Shown here in pieces: positions 37,847 through 45,253 of a stretch of DNA of 52,441 nt. Position 1 is the first letter of the stretch, and each line of letters opens with the position of its first letter. Below the pieces are notes generated by a model, which was not told the origin of the DNA, did no database searches, and was given only the letters and a program-made list of their open reading frames with translations. Origin of the DNA: Microcystis aeruginosa NIES-4325 (GTDB taxonomy: Bacteria; Cyanobacteriota; Cyanobacteriia; Cyanobacteriales; Microcystaceae); assembly GCF_008974145.1 (NCBI RefSeq), contig NZ_BJKP01000023.1, positions 1 through 52,441 on the forward strand, written 5' to 3'. A program made the position numbers and the translations under genes.

Positions 37847-37968
37847 AGTAAAGGGATTGGGGGAGATTCGGCTAATCTAAGAATAAGCAGTTAAAATGCG
37901 TCTTAGCTTAGTTATAATTATCTGAGAAAGAGTTTAGTAATTTTACGACAATTATAACAGGATTATCG

Positions 37969-38511
37969 ATGACTAATTTAAAAAAATGGCAAATTATTAA
38001 ATCCGAGCTAGTTTTTCAGAATCGTTGGTGTCAAGTCCGTCAAGACGCGGTGAGGTTATCCTCTGGACAAGTTATCGATGATTATTTCGTTAATATTCGT
38101 CCTGAAATTGTTTTAGTTGTTCCAGTTACTGGGGATAATCAATTAGTTTTTGTTCGTCAATATCGTCACGGAGTTAAGGAAATTTTATTGGAATTTCCCG
38201 CTGGGGCAGTAGATGCGGGTGAAGATGATATTACTGCGGCAGCGCGTCGGGAATTCGAGGAGGAAACTGGTTATCAAAGTGATTCTCTAATACCTCTGGC
38301 TGTTTTGTACGATAATCCTGTTAAAGATACTAACAGAATTCATATTTTTTTGGCTCTTAATGCTACCCCCACCGGTCAACAAAAGTTAGATGTTACCGAG
38401 GAAATTGAGGTTATTATTCGACCTTTACAGGAAATTAATCCGCGGGAAATTACCGTCTCCGGTAGTTTGGCTGCTTTCTATTTAGCGAGAGATTTTTTAA
38501 AGCAAAATTGA
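37969..38511 (+). CDS. Nudix hydrolase, ADP-ribose pyrophosphatase type
   Basis: The 180-residue protein has the Nudix fold of the ADP-ribose pyrophosphatase group: an N-terminal beta domain (KSELVFQNRWCQVRQDAV), QYRHGVKEILLEFPAGAVD, and the Nudix box near residues 75-97 ending ARREFEEETGY. Between the Glu after the first Gly segment and the REFEEETG part I count eight residues, one more than the GX5EX7REUXEEXGU consensus. The C-terminal Glu-rich loop TEEIEVIIRPLQEI is typical. It probably hydrolyses ADP-ribose or related nucleoside diphosphate sugars; the exact substrate is unknown. It follows a 230-bp leader. Confidence 0.9.
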   Translation: MTNLKKWQIIKSELVFQNRWCQVRQDAVRLSSGQVIDDYFVNIRPEIVLVVPVTGDNQLVFVRQYRHGVKEILLEFPAGAVDAGEDDITAAARREFEEETGYQSDSLIPLAVLYDNPVKDTNRIHIFLALNATPTGQQKLDVTEEIEVIIRPLQEINPREITVSGSLAAFYLARDFLKQN

Positions 38512-38812
38512 GTAATTCTATCGATTATCTTAATAAGAAAGTAGGAAGTTTCCTTTTTGGGGAGCCAGTTGTTAGGAGATTATTTTTATTTATTCTCCCC
38601 AATTCATAATTTATAATTTATAATTCTGCTCTCTTGGGTTTGGTGGGTAAAATGTATTCTAAGATACAGTCCTGCTGGCGGTCGCAACGCGCTCGCTACG
38701 CGAGACCGAGTGGAAAGAACCACAGAGACACAGAGGACACAAAGATTGATCGCTTCTATAGTAAGTTAAACTGATCACACAAAGAATAAGAGAGTCATAA
38801 TTCCCACTGTCT
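38512..38812. other. Gap with three dispersed repeat types
   Basis: No gene is present. A 27-nt stretch at 38574-38600 is the exact inverted copy of 32918-32944. A CGCAACGCGCTCGCTACGCG palindromic stretch lies at about 38685-38705, a common cyanobacterial repeat. ACCACAGAGACACAGAGG near 38719 resembles the unit of the array at 52228-52378. No promoter boxes were identified for the gene at 38813. Confidence 0.55.
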
Positions 38813-39769
38813 ATGAGTAATTTTTTTATGATTGCTGGCTTTATTCTATCAGCTTATGCGATTGTTGCTAACGATTCCCTACAAACTTTAGGTACTTTTT
38901 TAAGTGCCAATGAAAAACGTCCTTGGTGGATTTTGTGGCTGTATTCCAGCATAATCTTAGCTTCGATTTTTATCGCTGGTTGGTACATTAATCAGGGAGA
39001 TGTGGCTTATAATCGACTAGAAATGATTCCCTTCCCAGAAAATTTTACTTGGATTTATATCGTTCCTCCCTTAGCAATTTTAATTCTCACCACTTGGGGA
39101 ATACCAGTGAGTACAACCTTTTTGGTTTTAACAGTTTTTGCTCCCCAATCTCTAGATGAAATGTTAGTTAAATCCGCTTGGGGTTATGCCATTGCTGTTA
39201 TAGTGGGGTTAGTCATCTATCGAATTATTTATCGATTAGAAAAATTTTTCCTAGAAACAGTTAATAAAGAACCTCAAAAAATCTGGGTAGTTTTACAATG
39301 GTTATCCACTGGGTTTCTCTGGAGTCAATGGTTAATGCAAGATTTTGCTAATATTTTCGCCTATCTTCCCAGAAACTTGGCGGCAACATGGTTAGTTTTA
39401 TCTCTAACAGTTATGCTACTCCTGCAAACTATCATTTTTATTAATCAAGGTGGTCAAATCGAAAAAATTGTCACTAGCAAAACTAACGCCCATGATCCGC
39501 GTTCTGCAACAATTATTAACTTAATTTATGGCTTAATTTTACTGTTTTTTGTTGGCTATAATCATATTCCCATGAGTACCACTTGGGTATTTTTAGGTTT
39601 ATTAGGAGGTCGAGAAATTTCTCTGACTTTAACCAGAGAAACCCCTAATTTAGCCGCCACGGGTAAACTGGTTTTAGGGGATGCCTTGAAAGCTTTTATC
39701 GGTATGATTGTTAGTGTTACTATCGCTCTTGCTTTACCTCTAATTGCTCAAAAAATTAACTATCCATAG
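38813..39769 (+). CDS. PiT-like (phosphate permease-related) membrane protein
   Basis: The 318-residue protein is very hydrophobic, with about eight to nine membrane helices. Two segments, AIVANDSLQTLGTF near residue 16 and GYNHIPMSTTWVFLGLLGG near 245-265, echo the duplicated motifs of PiT-type inorganic phosphate transporters, and WGIPVSTTFLVLTVFAP near 97 gives a further PxSTT match. It is shorter than usual PiT proteins (about 400-500 residues) and lacks the long central loop. A transport role for phosphate or another anion is possible, not shown. ATG 38813 follows an AT-rich leader. It converges on the phosphoesterase gene. Confidence 0.7.
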   Translation: MSNFFMIAGFILSAYAIVANDSLQTLGTFLSANEKRPWWILWLYSSIILASIFIAGWYINQGDVAYNRLEMIPFPENFTWIYIVPPLAILILTTWGIPVSTTFLVLTVFAPQSLDEMLVKSAWGYAIAVIVGLVIYRIIYRLEKFFLETVNKEPQKIWVVLQWLSTGFLWSQWLMQDFANIFAYLPRNLAATWLVLSLTVMLLLQTIIFINQGGQIEKIVTSKTNAHDPRSATIINLIYGLILLFFVGYNHIPMSTTWVFLGLLGGREISLTLTRETPNLAATGKLVLGDALKAFIGMIVSVTIALALPLIAQKINYP

Positions 39770-39794
39770 GAAGTGGGGTATGGGGAGAGGTAAA

Positions 39795-40736
39795 TTAAGA
39801 ATAACAAGATTGGGGAGATAGGCGATCGATTGACGACCCGGAGTGATAAAGTTTTCTATTACTGATAATCTCGAAATTATCGTTCAACCAGATTAAAGAT
39901 GCTTCTGTGACTAGACCTTCTTCAAGAGTGACTAGGGAAAAATTGCGAGATTTACCCGTATCAGAGTGGAGAATGCGAGGGACACTAGCAGCATTCAGAT
40001 AAACGGTTCCCATCTCGGAAGTGACCACGGGATTGCGTAAACGGGAAGTAGTATGACGGAGACGGTGGTGCATATGACCGAAACTGACGAGAGAAACCTG
40101 TTTTCCTAATAGCTGTGCTTGTTCGATGGCCGCCGCTAAATCCGGATCCCCGTGGTCCCCTCCCAAGGGTTGCCAATCGCGACCACAGATAGCTTCCGCT
40201 TCCTCTCCCAGTCCGGCTGGACCATTGTGACCCAAAAAAATCAGGTTATTATAGGCAGTATCTTGAATATTAGCGATAATTTTGGCAGTAGATTCGGCAA
40301 AACTGCTGATATTATAGCGTTCTTGCAAAAATTCTCCATTTTTCCACTCGGATCCTCCCCAAGTAAAGGGACGACCCCCAACAATCGAAAGCTGTAAACT
40401 GGGTAGGTCTAGTTTTGAGTAACCCACATGAGCAACCCCCAATAATTCTAACTGGGCGGTGACACGATCTTCTTGATTGCGATCATAGGGACATTGTTTT
40501 CGTCCCCAGGGGGTGGCGCTATACCAAGCGTCATGATTACCGAGAATAACGGCTTTTGGTAAGGACAAACTAGCAATCCGACCGACAATTTCTAGGGATT
40601 CATTGCCAAAATCGCCGACAAATAGGGCTAAATCCACTTGTAAAGCTTCTAGTGCTAAATTATCTTCTATTTCCCATTGGTCGTGAACGTCACCGATGAC
40701 GGCGATTTTATAGCTGTGAGGGAAAGAACTTACCAT
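39795..40736 (-). CDS. Calcineurin-type metallophosphoesterase (TIGR04168-like)
   Basis: The 313-residue protein has the five metallophosphoesterase motifs in order: GDVHDQW near residue 16, GDFGN near 41, GNHDAW near 66, GHNGPAG near 168 and GHMHH near 220, which bind two metal ions. It fits the family of cyanobacterial and plant phosphoesterases of unknown substrate. No signal peptide is present, so it is cytosolic. ATG 40736 is used. The gene is convergent with the PiT-like gene, whose stop lies 25 bp away, and the small gene at 40922 is divergent from it. Confidence 0.88.
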   Translation of the reverse strand: MVSSFPHSYKIAVIGDVHDQWEIEDNLALEALQVDLALFVGDFGNESLEIVGRIASLSLPKAVILGNHDAWYSATPWGRKQCPYDRNQEDRVTAQLELLGVAHVGYSKLDLPSLQLSIVGGRPFTWGGSEWKNGEFLQERYNISSFAESTAKIIANIQDTAYNNLIFLGHNGPAGLGEEAEAICGRDWQPLGGDHGDPDLAAAIEQAQLLGKQVSLVSFGHMHHRLRHTTSRLRNPVVTSEMGTVYLNAASVPRILHSDTGKSRNFSLVTLEEGLVTEASLIWLNDNFEIISNRKLYHSGSSIDRLSPQSCYS

Positions 40737-40921
40737 TACCAGTTATTAACTATCATTTACCAGTAAAGATCATAACTAGGATTGGTAGTCGAAAACCGTG
40801 GGTAAGAGAGAGAGATTTTTTCTCAAATTACCAATGAAAAGGTAAAGATTTAAAACAAAGTTACCCACAGTCATCGGTTTGTTTGTAAATTTAGATACAG
40901 AATTATCAGGGTGATCTGTGT

Positions 40922-41119
40922 ATGTCCTTGCTACAATCCCGCACTACTGCCGTTGTTACTTGTCCCCAAGCGAGTACATGGGTACAACTAAGAATGCTTC
41001 CCTCTCCCTACAGCTTTGATGAAGCGCTACTACTCTGTGAACAGGATCAGGGACGTTGGGTGGCATGGATTCCCGATTTTGGCGAAATTATCTTGATTGA
41101 AGGACAATTTGAGGCATAA
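40922..41119 (+). CDS. Conserved-looking 65-residue protein
   Basis: The product reads MSLLQSRTTAVVTCPQASTW, then a Leu/Arg segment and a C-terminal part ending IPDFGEIILIEGQFEA. No membrane helix or signal is visible. The frame has normal codon use for the window and ends one base from the convergent cysteine desulfurase stop. I take it as a small cyanobacterial hypothetical gene; its role is unknown. Its start is supported by an isolated ATG after a gene-free leader of 185 bp divergent from the phosphoesterase. Confidence 0.6.
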   Translation: MSLLQSRTTAVVTCPQASTWVQLRMLPSPYSFDEALLLCEQDQGRWVAWIPDFGEIILIEGQFEA

Positions 41120-41120
41120 A

Positions 41121-42287
41121 CTAACTCTTGCTTACAATTAAAGCAGATAAACAGCGATCGATCACTTGTTTTAATACTAGAGCAGTCCAATCAATATCGG
41201 CGGCGCTGGTGTCCCTTCCCAGGGTTAAACGAATTCCCGCTAGTGCCTCTCGATCGCTGTAGCCCATAGCTTTTAAAATTGGACTAGGGGAAAGTTTGCC
41301 ACTATGACAGGCGGATCCGGAACTAATGCCGATTCCTGCTAAATTAAGCTGACGAACTAGCTGTTTTCCCGTGATCTGACTGTCATCGTCGGGACGGACA
41401 ATAAAGCTGACGTGGTGGGGTAAACGATAGAATCGGTCCCCTGTGGGCAGCAGATAAGGATAATCGGCTAAGAGGTCAAATAATCGATCTCGTAGGGCTA
41501 TTAAACGCATTTTTTCGCTAATTAAGTCTTTTTGGGCTAATTCGGCCGCTAAACCCAAAGATGCGATCACTGGTACGGCTTGGGTTCCCGATCGCAGGCC
41601 TTTTTCCTGACCACCGCCCCGCAGTAATGGTAAAATATCGACACCTGCTCTGATGTATAAAGCCCCCGCTCCTTGCATTCCATAAATTTTATGGCTAGAA
41701 AGAGATAATAAATCTATGGGCAGTTTCCGCACATCAATATCGCATCTTGCCGCCACCTGCACCGCATCGGTGTGAAAAAGAACACCCCTTTCCCTGGCAA
41801 TGCTGCCCAATTCTTCAATCGGTTGTAGGGTTCCCACCTCGCTTTGTCCGTAAATAATAGAAATTAAGACCGTATCGCTTTGAATTGCGGCTTTTAGGTC
41901 TAAAGGATTCACCCTACCTTGACGATTGACAGGAAGACGAGTAATTTGCCAACCTTGCTGCTCTAATTGTTTACAGGGTTCAGCGATCGCCGAATGTTCC
42001 ACACTAGAAATAATTATATGACGGGGGCGGTTATACTGTTGAGCAACCCCGATAATTGCTAAATTATCGGCTTCCGTGCCGCCAGAAGTGAAGATAATCT
42101 GGTCTGGATTGGCATTAATTAACCCTGCTACCTGTTCTCTGGCCATTTCGATGACTGTCGCCGTATCCTGTCCCCAACTGTGTAAACTGGAGGGATTGCC
42201 CCAATGATGCCGGAGAATAGTGGCAACCCGCTCGATCACTTGGGGATGAGTGGGGGTAGTGGCGCTATAGTCAAGATAAATTTGCAT
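41121..42287 (-). CDS. Cysteine desulfurase, NifS/IscS type
   Basis: This PLP enzyme takes sulfur from cysteine as a persulfide for iron-sulfur clusters and other sulfur carriers. The 388 residues include the start YLDYSATTPTHPQV, FTSGGTEADNLAI, FHTDAVQVAA, the Schiff-base Lys in LSSHKIYGMQGAGALY near residue 197 and the persulfide Cys in SSGSACHSG near 325. The length and the SSHK motif fit group I. No scaffold gene or isc operon is adjacent. ATG 42287 is used. A REP cluster begins 68 bp upstream of its start codon. Confidence 0.95.
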   Translation of the reverse strand: MQIYLDYSATTPTHPQVIERVATILRHHWGNPSSLHSWGQDTATVIEMAREQVAGLINANPDQIIFTSGGTEADNLAIIGVAQQYNRPRHIIISSVEHSAIAEPCKQLEQQGWQITRLPVNRQGRVNPLDLKAAIQSDTVLISIIYGQSEVGTLQPIEELGSIARERGVLFHTDAVQVAARCDIDVRKLPIDLLSLSSHKIYGMQGAGALYIRAGVDILPLLRGGGQEKGLRSGTQAVPVIASLGLAAELAQKDLISEKMRLIALRDRLFDLLADYPYLLPTGDRFYRLPHHVSFIVRPDDDSQITGKQLVRQLNLAGIGISSGSACHSGKLSPSPILKAMGYSDREALAGIRLTLGRDTSAADIDWTALVLKQVIDRCLSALIVSKS

Positions 42288-42354
42288 TATTTTACAATCT
42301 GAGAAATGAGAGTCAAGACAGGCAGCTATTCTCAGTTTAGCGGCTTAAGAGATT

Positions 42355-42427
42355 AGAAAGCGGGTTTCTTGAAGAAACCCGCTTTCTTAAAGAAAGCGGG
42401 TTTCTGGGTTTCTTAAAACTGCTTTCT
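42355..42427. repeat. REP cluster with two overlapping inverted pairs
   Basis: Three 15-nt copies alternate in orientation: AGAAAGCGGGTTTCT at 42355-42369, its complement at 42373-42387 and the forward form again at 42391-42405, each separated by exactly 3 nt (TGA, TAA). A partial GGTTTCTTAAAACTGCTTTC tail follows and overlaps the end of the GNAT fragment. Confidence 0.9.
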
Positions 42428-42640
42428 AGCATCTTTTCTGATCTCAGGATAGTAGCCCATGATTTTTTCGCGTTCTCGGTCAACGAGAACGTAGGGAATG
42501 GCAATGTTTCGCTTCTTATCTTGGGTAGCGAGGTCGTGCAAGTAGCGATCCAGTTGTTCGTTACCACAGCTAAAAGCCGCCCGATTGTGATGGCTTTCGA
42601 GAGTTTCTAGACAAAAATCAACAGATTCCGAATTTAACAC
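42413..42640 (-). pseudogene. Truncated TacT-like GNAT toxin
   Basis: The frame starts with GTG 42640, 11 nt after the antitoxin stop, and encodes about 75 residues. The first 60 match the N-terminal half of GNAT toxins: HNRAAFSCGNEQLDRYLHD, then AIPYVLVDREREKIMGYY. The acetyl-CoA-binding core (about 100 residues with the R/QxxGxG/A motif) is missing. After GYY it reads PEIRKDARKQF, of which the last residues come from the adjoining REP repeat. TacT-like enzymes acetylate charged tRNA and block translation; this copy is probably dead. An internal deletion before PEIRK is also possible. Confidence 0.75.
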
Positions 42641-42651
42641 AAATCTAGCAA

Positions 42652-42963
42652 CTATTTATTCATCATTTGCTCGTACCATTGAGCGTCTGCTTGAGCTTGC
42701 TCGGAGGGAGCGGGGGGATTTAACAGGGCCTCGACAAAAACGAATTGATCGCGTTCGGTTAATTCTACCAATTGGCTATCTTTGATCGTTTGCATAGCTG
42801 CCTCAGCCAAAACTGACACCATAAATTCAGTCAAGTTCTGTCCCCGTAAAAAGGCAGCCATCTCCATCAGTTGCTTTTGCTCTGCTGTTATGGAAGCCTC
42901 TAACTGCGCATTGTTGCCGATTTTAGTCCCTTGGGGTAAATCTTTATCTGGTTTCGTTCTCAT
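42652..42963 (-). CDS. TacA-like (DUF1778) antitoxin
   Basis: The 103-residue protein has an Arg/Lys-rich start, the ribbon-helix-helix segment ASITAEQKQLMEMAAFLRGQ then NLTEFMVSVLAEAAMQTI, and a C-terminal tail (VFVEALLNPPAPSEQAQADA) that in this family wraps around the toxin. It normally represses its own operon and blocks the GNAT toxin encoded just downstream, which is truncated here. Retention of an intact antitoxin with a broken toxin is a common end state. ATG 42963 is used; a REP cluster lies about 40 bp upstream. Confidence 0.82.
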   Translation of the reverse strand: MRTKPDKDLPQGTKIGNNAQLEASITAEQKQLMEMAAFLRGQNLTEFMVSVLAEAAMQTIKDSQLVELTERDQFVFVEALLNPPAPSEQAQADAQWYEQMMNK

Positions 42964-43001
42964 GGCTTAGAAATTATCTAATTTAAGCACATTATATTCT
43001 C

Positions 43002-43085
43002 AGAAAACGGGTTTCTGAGTTGATAAGAAAGCGGGTTTCTGGGTTGTTGACGAGAAAACGGGTTTCTCTAAGAAACCCGTTTTCT
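43002..43085. repeat. REP cluster, A-type inverted pair plus single copies
   Basis: AGAAAACGGGTTTCT at 43002-43016 and AGAAAGCGGGTTTCT near 43026 are single copies. AGAAAACGGGTTTCT at 43053-43067 and its complement at 43071-43085 form a perfect pair with loop CTA. The pair lies 17 bp from the RAYT stop codon. Confidence 0.9.
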
Positions 43086-43101
43086 GGATCTCTTTGAAGC
43101 C

Positions 43102-43671
43102 TTACTCATCTAACAGCAGCCCCTTTAACTCTGGAGAGATGACATCTATATCCATCATCATAAATGAACGACAAGCAGCCATCGAGCCTAAAATCGCGAC
43201 AATAATTTCCAGATTGGGTAGTGTTCCTTCTCTCCATCCCACATATTCGCGAAAACTGGAGAATTCCCATTCCTGTGGCTGACTCACCAAACCCGCTTTC
43301 ACTGGATTACAGTGAATATACCTCGACAAATTTAATAAATACTCTGTATCATTTACTAGAATTGCCTGAAACCGCCCTTGAAACAATGAGCCAACTCGCC
43401 CATATCGCCGATTTATGGCTTTGGTATAAGACAGGGAAAAGGCTTGCATTACCGCAGAAAGCTCGGCTTTTTTCAGCTGTATTAGCAGGTGATAGTGGTT
43501 GGGCATCAAGCAATAGGCAATAACATCTAGCGTTTTTACCAGATATTTACGCACCAATCGCAGAAAAAAAAGATAATTTTCTCGCTCAAAGAAGATATCT
43601 TCACGGTTATTGCCGCGATTATAGATATGGTAGTATTGTCCTGCTTGAAAGATATTCTGACGATAGGGCAT
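43102..43671 (-). CDS. REP-associated tyrosine transposase (RAYT, Y1 family)
   Basis: The 189-residue protein belongs to the Y1 single-strand transposase family that mobilises or maintains REP palindromes. It opens YRQNIFQAGQYYHIYNRGNN, has the HUH pair His59/His61 in LMPNHYHLLIQL and a catalytic Tyr82 in SLSYTKAINRRYG, followed by SLFQGRFQAILV and RYIHCNPVKAGLV. All are typical of RAYTs. It is the only such gene in the window and lies inside the region that contains every REP copy I found, so it is probably their transposase. It appears intact. ATG 43671 is used. Confidence 0.92.
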   Translation of the reverse strand: MPYRQNIFQAGQYYHIYNRGNNREDIFFERENYLFFLRLVRKYLVKTLDVIAYCLMPNHYHLLIQLKKAELSAVMQAFSLSYTKAINRRYGRVGSLFQGRFQAILVNDTEYLLNLSRYIHCNPVKAGLVSQPQEWEFSSFREYVGWREGTLPNLEIIVAILGSMAACRSFMMMDIDVISPELKGLLLDE

Positions 43672-43721
43672 ATTTATCTTATCTCTAGAAAACAGCTTTC
43701 TCTGGCTTACTATTCTAAGCT

Positions 43722-43966
43722 AAGAGAAACCCGCTTTCTTGAAGAAAGCGGGTTTCTTGATGAGAAAGCGGGTTTCTGAGTTGATGATGAGAAAGCGGGT
43801 TTCTGAGTTGATGATGAGAAAGCGGGTTTCTGAGTTGATGATGAGAAAGCGGGTTTCTGAGTTGATGATGAGAAACCCGCTTTCTGAGTTGATGATGAGA
43901 AAGCGGAGAAAGCGGGTTTCTTGATGAGAAAGCGGGTTTCTTAAAGAAACCCGCTTTCTAAAGATT
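43722..43966. repeat. REP array with a 27-bp tandem repeat
   Basis: An inverted pair at 43725-43739/43743-43757 (loop TGA) is followed by 27-bp units starting at 43763, 43790, 43817, 43844, 43871 and 43898. Each unit is a REP core plus GAGTTGATGATG. In the fifth unit the core is inverted (AGAAACCCGCTTTCT), and the sixth is disrupted. Another pair closes the array at 43927-43941/43945-43959 (loop TAA). Confidence 0.92.
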
Positions 43967-44115
43967 TTATTAAAACCGTATCTTATGATACAGTTCGGGG
44001 GGGGGGAGATGGTAGTTTCGGAAGCGAGCTTTACGCTTAGATGGCGCAGTGACTTGACCCGACTGGAAAAATCTGCGATCGCAAATAAATTTATCGTTAT
44101 CTTAATAAAGCAATC
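43967..44115. other. Leader of the PEP-CTERM gene
   Basis: This gene-free stretch contains a run of nine or more G at about 43999 that probably varies by slippage. It is AT-rich close to the start codon. No clear promoter boxes were found. Confidence 0.35.
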
Positions 44116-45132
44116 ATGAATACAAAACTAAAAAATAGCGCCTTCGACAAGCTGAAACTGGCACCCATCGCCCTAGCGGCGGGTGCGGGCATGATGCTGG
44201 CTGCGGCTGCCCCCGCACAAGCGGCAGTGGTCAGTCTGAGTCAGACAGTGACTCAGGGGGGGGTTGTATATTCTAGTATCGACAACAGCATTGTCAACAC
44301 TCCCCTTACCAAGCTTCCCGGTGCAACGGGAAGCAGTGCCTATGGCATAAGTTCTGCGGCGATTGTCAACGGGCGAACCGATGCCTTTGACGGTTTCGGT
44401 GGCATCACCGTCAACGGAGCAGCCTTCAACCAGCCCAATGACGAGGTGGATCTGACCACCACTGGGGCGGGAACCTTCCTCAACACCATCAGCCCCGTCA
44501 GCATCGGCGGCATCAACACCAGCCTGGACTACTTCATGAGTGCTGACAGCCCCACTCTGCGCGTGTTTGGTACCTTCACCAACACCACCGCCAATCTCCT
44601 CTCAGCCGAGATCGCCTATGGCGGTGACTTGGGTTGTGATGGTGATTGTACGATTGAGGACAGCAGCACGGGAGACAACGCCTTCCAGTCGGCCCTCGAC
44701 CGTTGGTTCATTACCTCTGATGGTCCAGCTGATGACGATCCCTTTCTAACTTTCGTGCGCTTCGGGCCGGGGGGGCAACTTGCCTCTTCCACTCCGGCGG
44801 TACCGAGTGAGGACTTTAATAATTCCGTCGATATCTTTGCGGATATCTGGACTTTGAGCCTTGCCCCTGGAGAGACTAAGAGCCTGATGTGGTTCGTTAA
44901 CTTTAACGATAGTTTAGCCGCTGCCCAGGCAGGTACTCCGGTTTTCAATGACTTGAGTACTTTGGGAGCCGCTGGCTTGCTGGCGGGTTTGTCGCCCACC
45001 CAGATTGAGGAGACTGCCAACTGGGTGCAACAACAGCCACCCGTTGCTACTCCTGAACCTTCTAGCCTCATAGGATTGGGAAGTTTACTAGGTTTTGGGT
45101 TGTTGTCTAAGATCAAACGAAGAAACCCTTAA
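44116..45132 (+). CDS. PEP-CTERM sorting domain protein
   Basis: The 338-residue protein has a signal peptide (LAPIALAAGAGMMLAAAAPAQA, cleaved near residue 36), a Ser/Thr/Gly/Asp-rich body of beta character without catalytic motifs, and a C-terminal PEP-CTERM signal: PEPSS near residue 313, a hydrophobic helix and a basic KIKRR end. PEP-CTERM proteins are processed by exosortase and are usually surface or exopolysaccharide-associated; no exosortase gene is in this window. The last codons, AGA AAC CCT TAA, come from a REP-like sequence at 45121, so the natural end was probably replaced. The TPR-sulfotransferase follows on the same strand. Confidence 0.88.
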   Translation: MNTKLKNSAFDKLKLAPIALAAGAGMMLAAAAPAQAAVVSLSQTVTQGGVVYSSIDNSIVNTPLTKLPGATGSSAYGISSAAIVNGRTDAFDGFGGITVNGAAFNQPNDEVDLTTTGAGTFLNTISPVSIGGINTSLDYFMSADSPTLRVFGTFTNTTANLLSAEIAYGGDLGCDGDCTIEDSSTGDNAFQSALDRWFITSDGPADDDPFLTFVRFGPGGQLASSTPAVPSEDFNNSVDIFADIWTLSLAPGETKSLMWFVNFNDSLAAAQAGTPVFNDLSTLGAAGLLAGLSPTQIEETANWVQQQPPVATPEPSSLIGLGSLLGFGLLSKIKRRNP

Positions 45133-45233
45133 AGAAAACGGGTTTCTTAAAGAAACCCGTTTTCTTCCCAGAAACCCGCTTTCTTTAAGAAAGCGGGTTT
45201 CTGGGTTGTTGATGAGAAACCCGTTTTCTGGCT
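45121..45233. repeat. REP cluster between the PEP-CTERM and sulfotransferase genes
   Basis: A partial copy at 45121 supplies the PEP-CTERM stop. An A-type pair occupies 45133-45147/45151-45165 (loop TAA), and a G-type pair 45170-45184/45188-45202 (loop TTA). A single A-type copy lies at about 45216-45230. The first ATG of the sulfotransferase gene is 24 bp further on. Confidence 0.92.
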
Positions 45234-45253
45234 TATGCTATAACCATACTACT

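Noticed and set aside
43739-43924. Open frame encoding repeated MRKRVSEL units
   Set aside because: It is the 27-bp REP array read in one frame; no ribosome binding site, and the repeat explains it fully.
42355-43966. CRISPR array
   Set aside because: Repeats are palindromic REPs with 3-nt loops or 27-bp tandems without unique spacers, and no cas gene is present.
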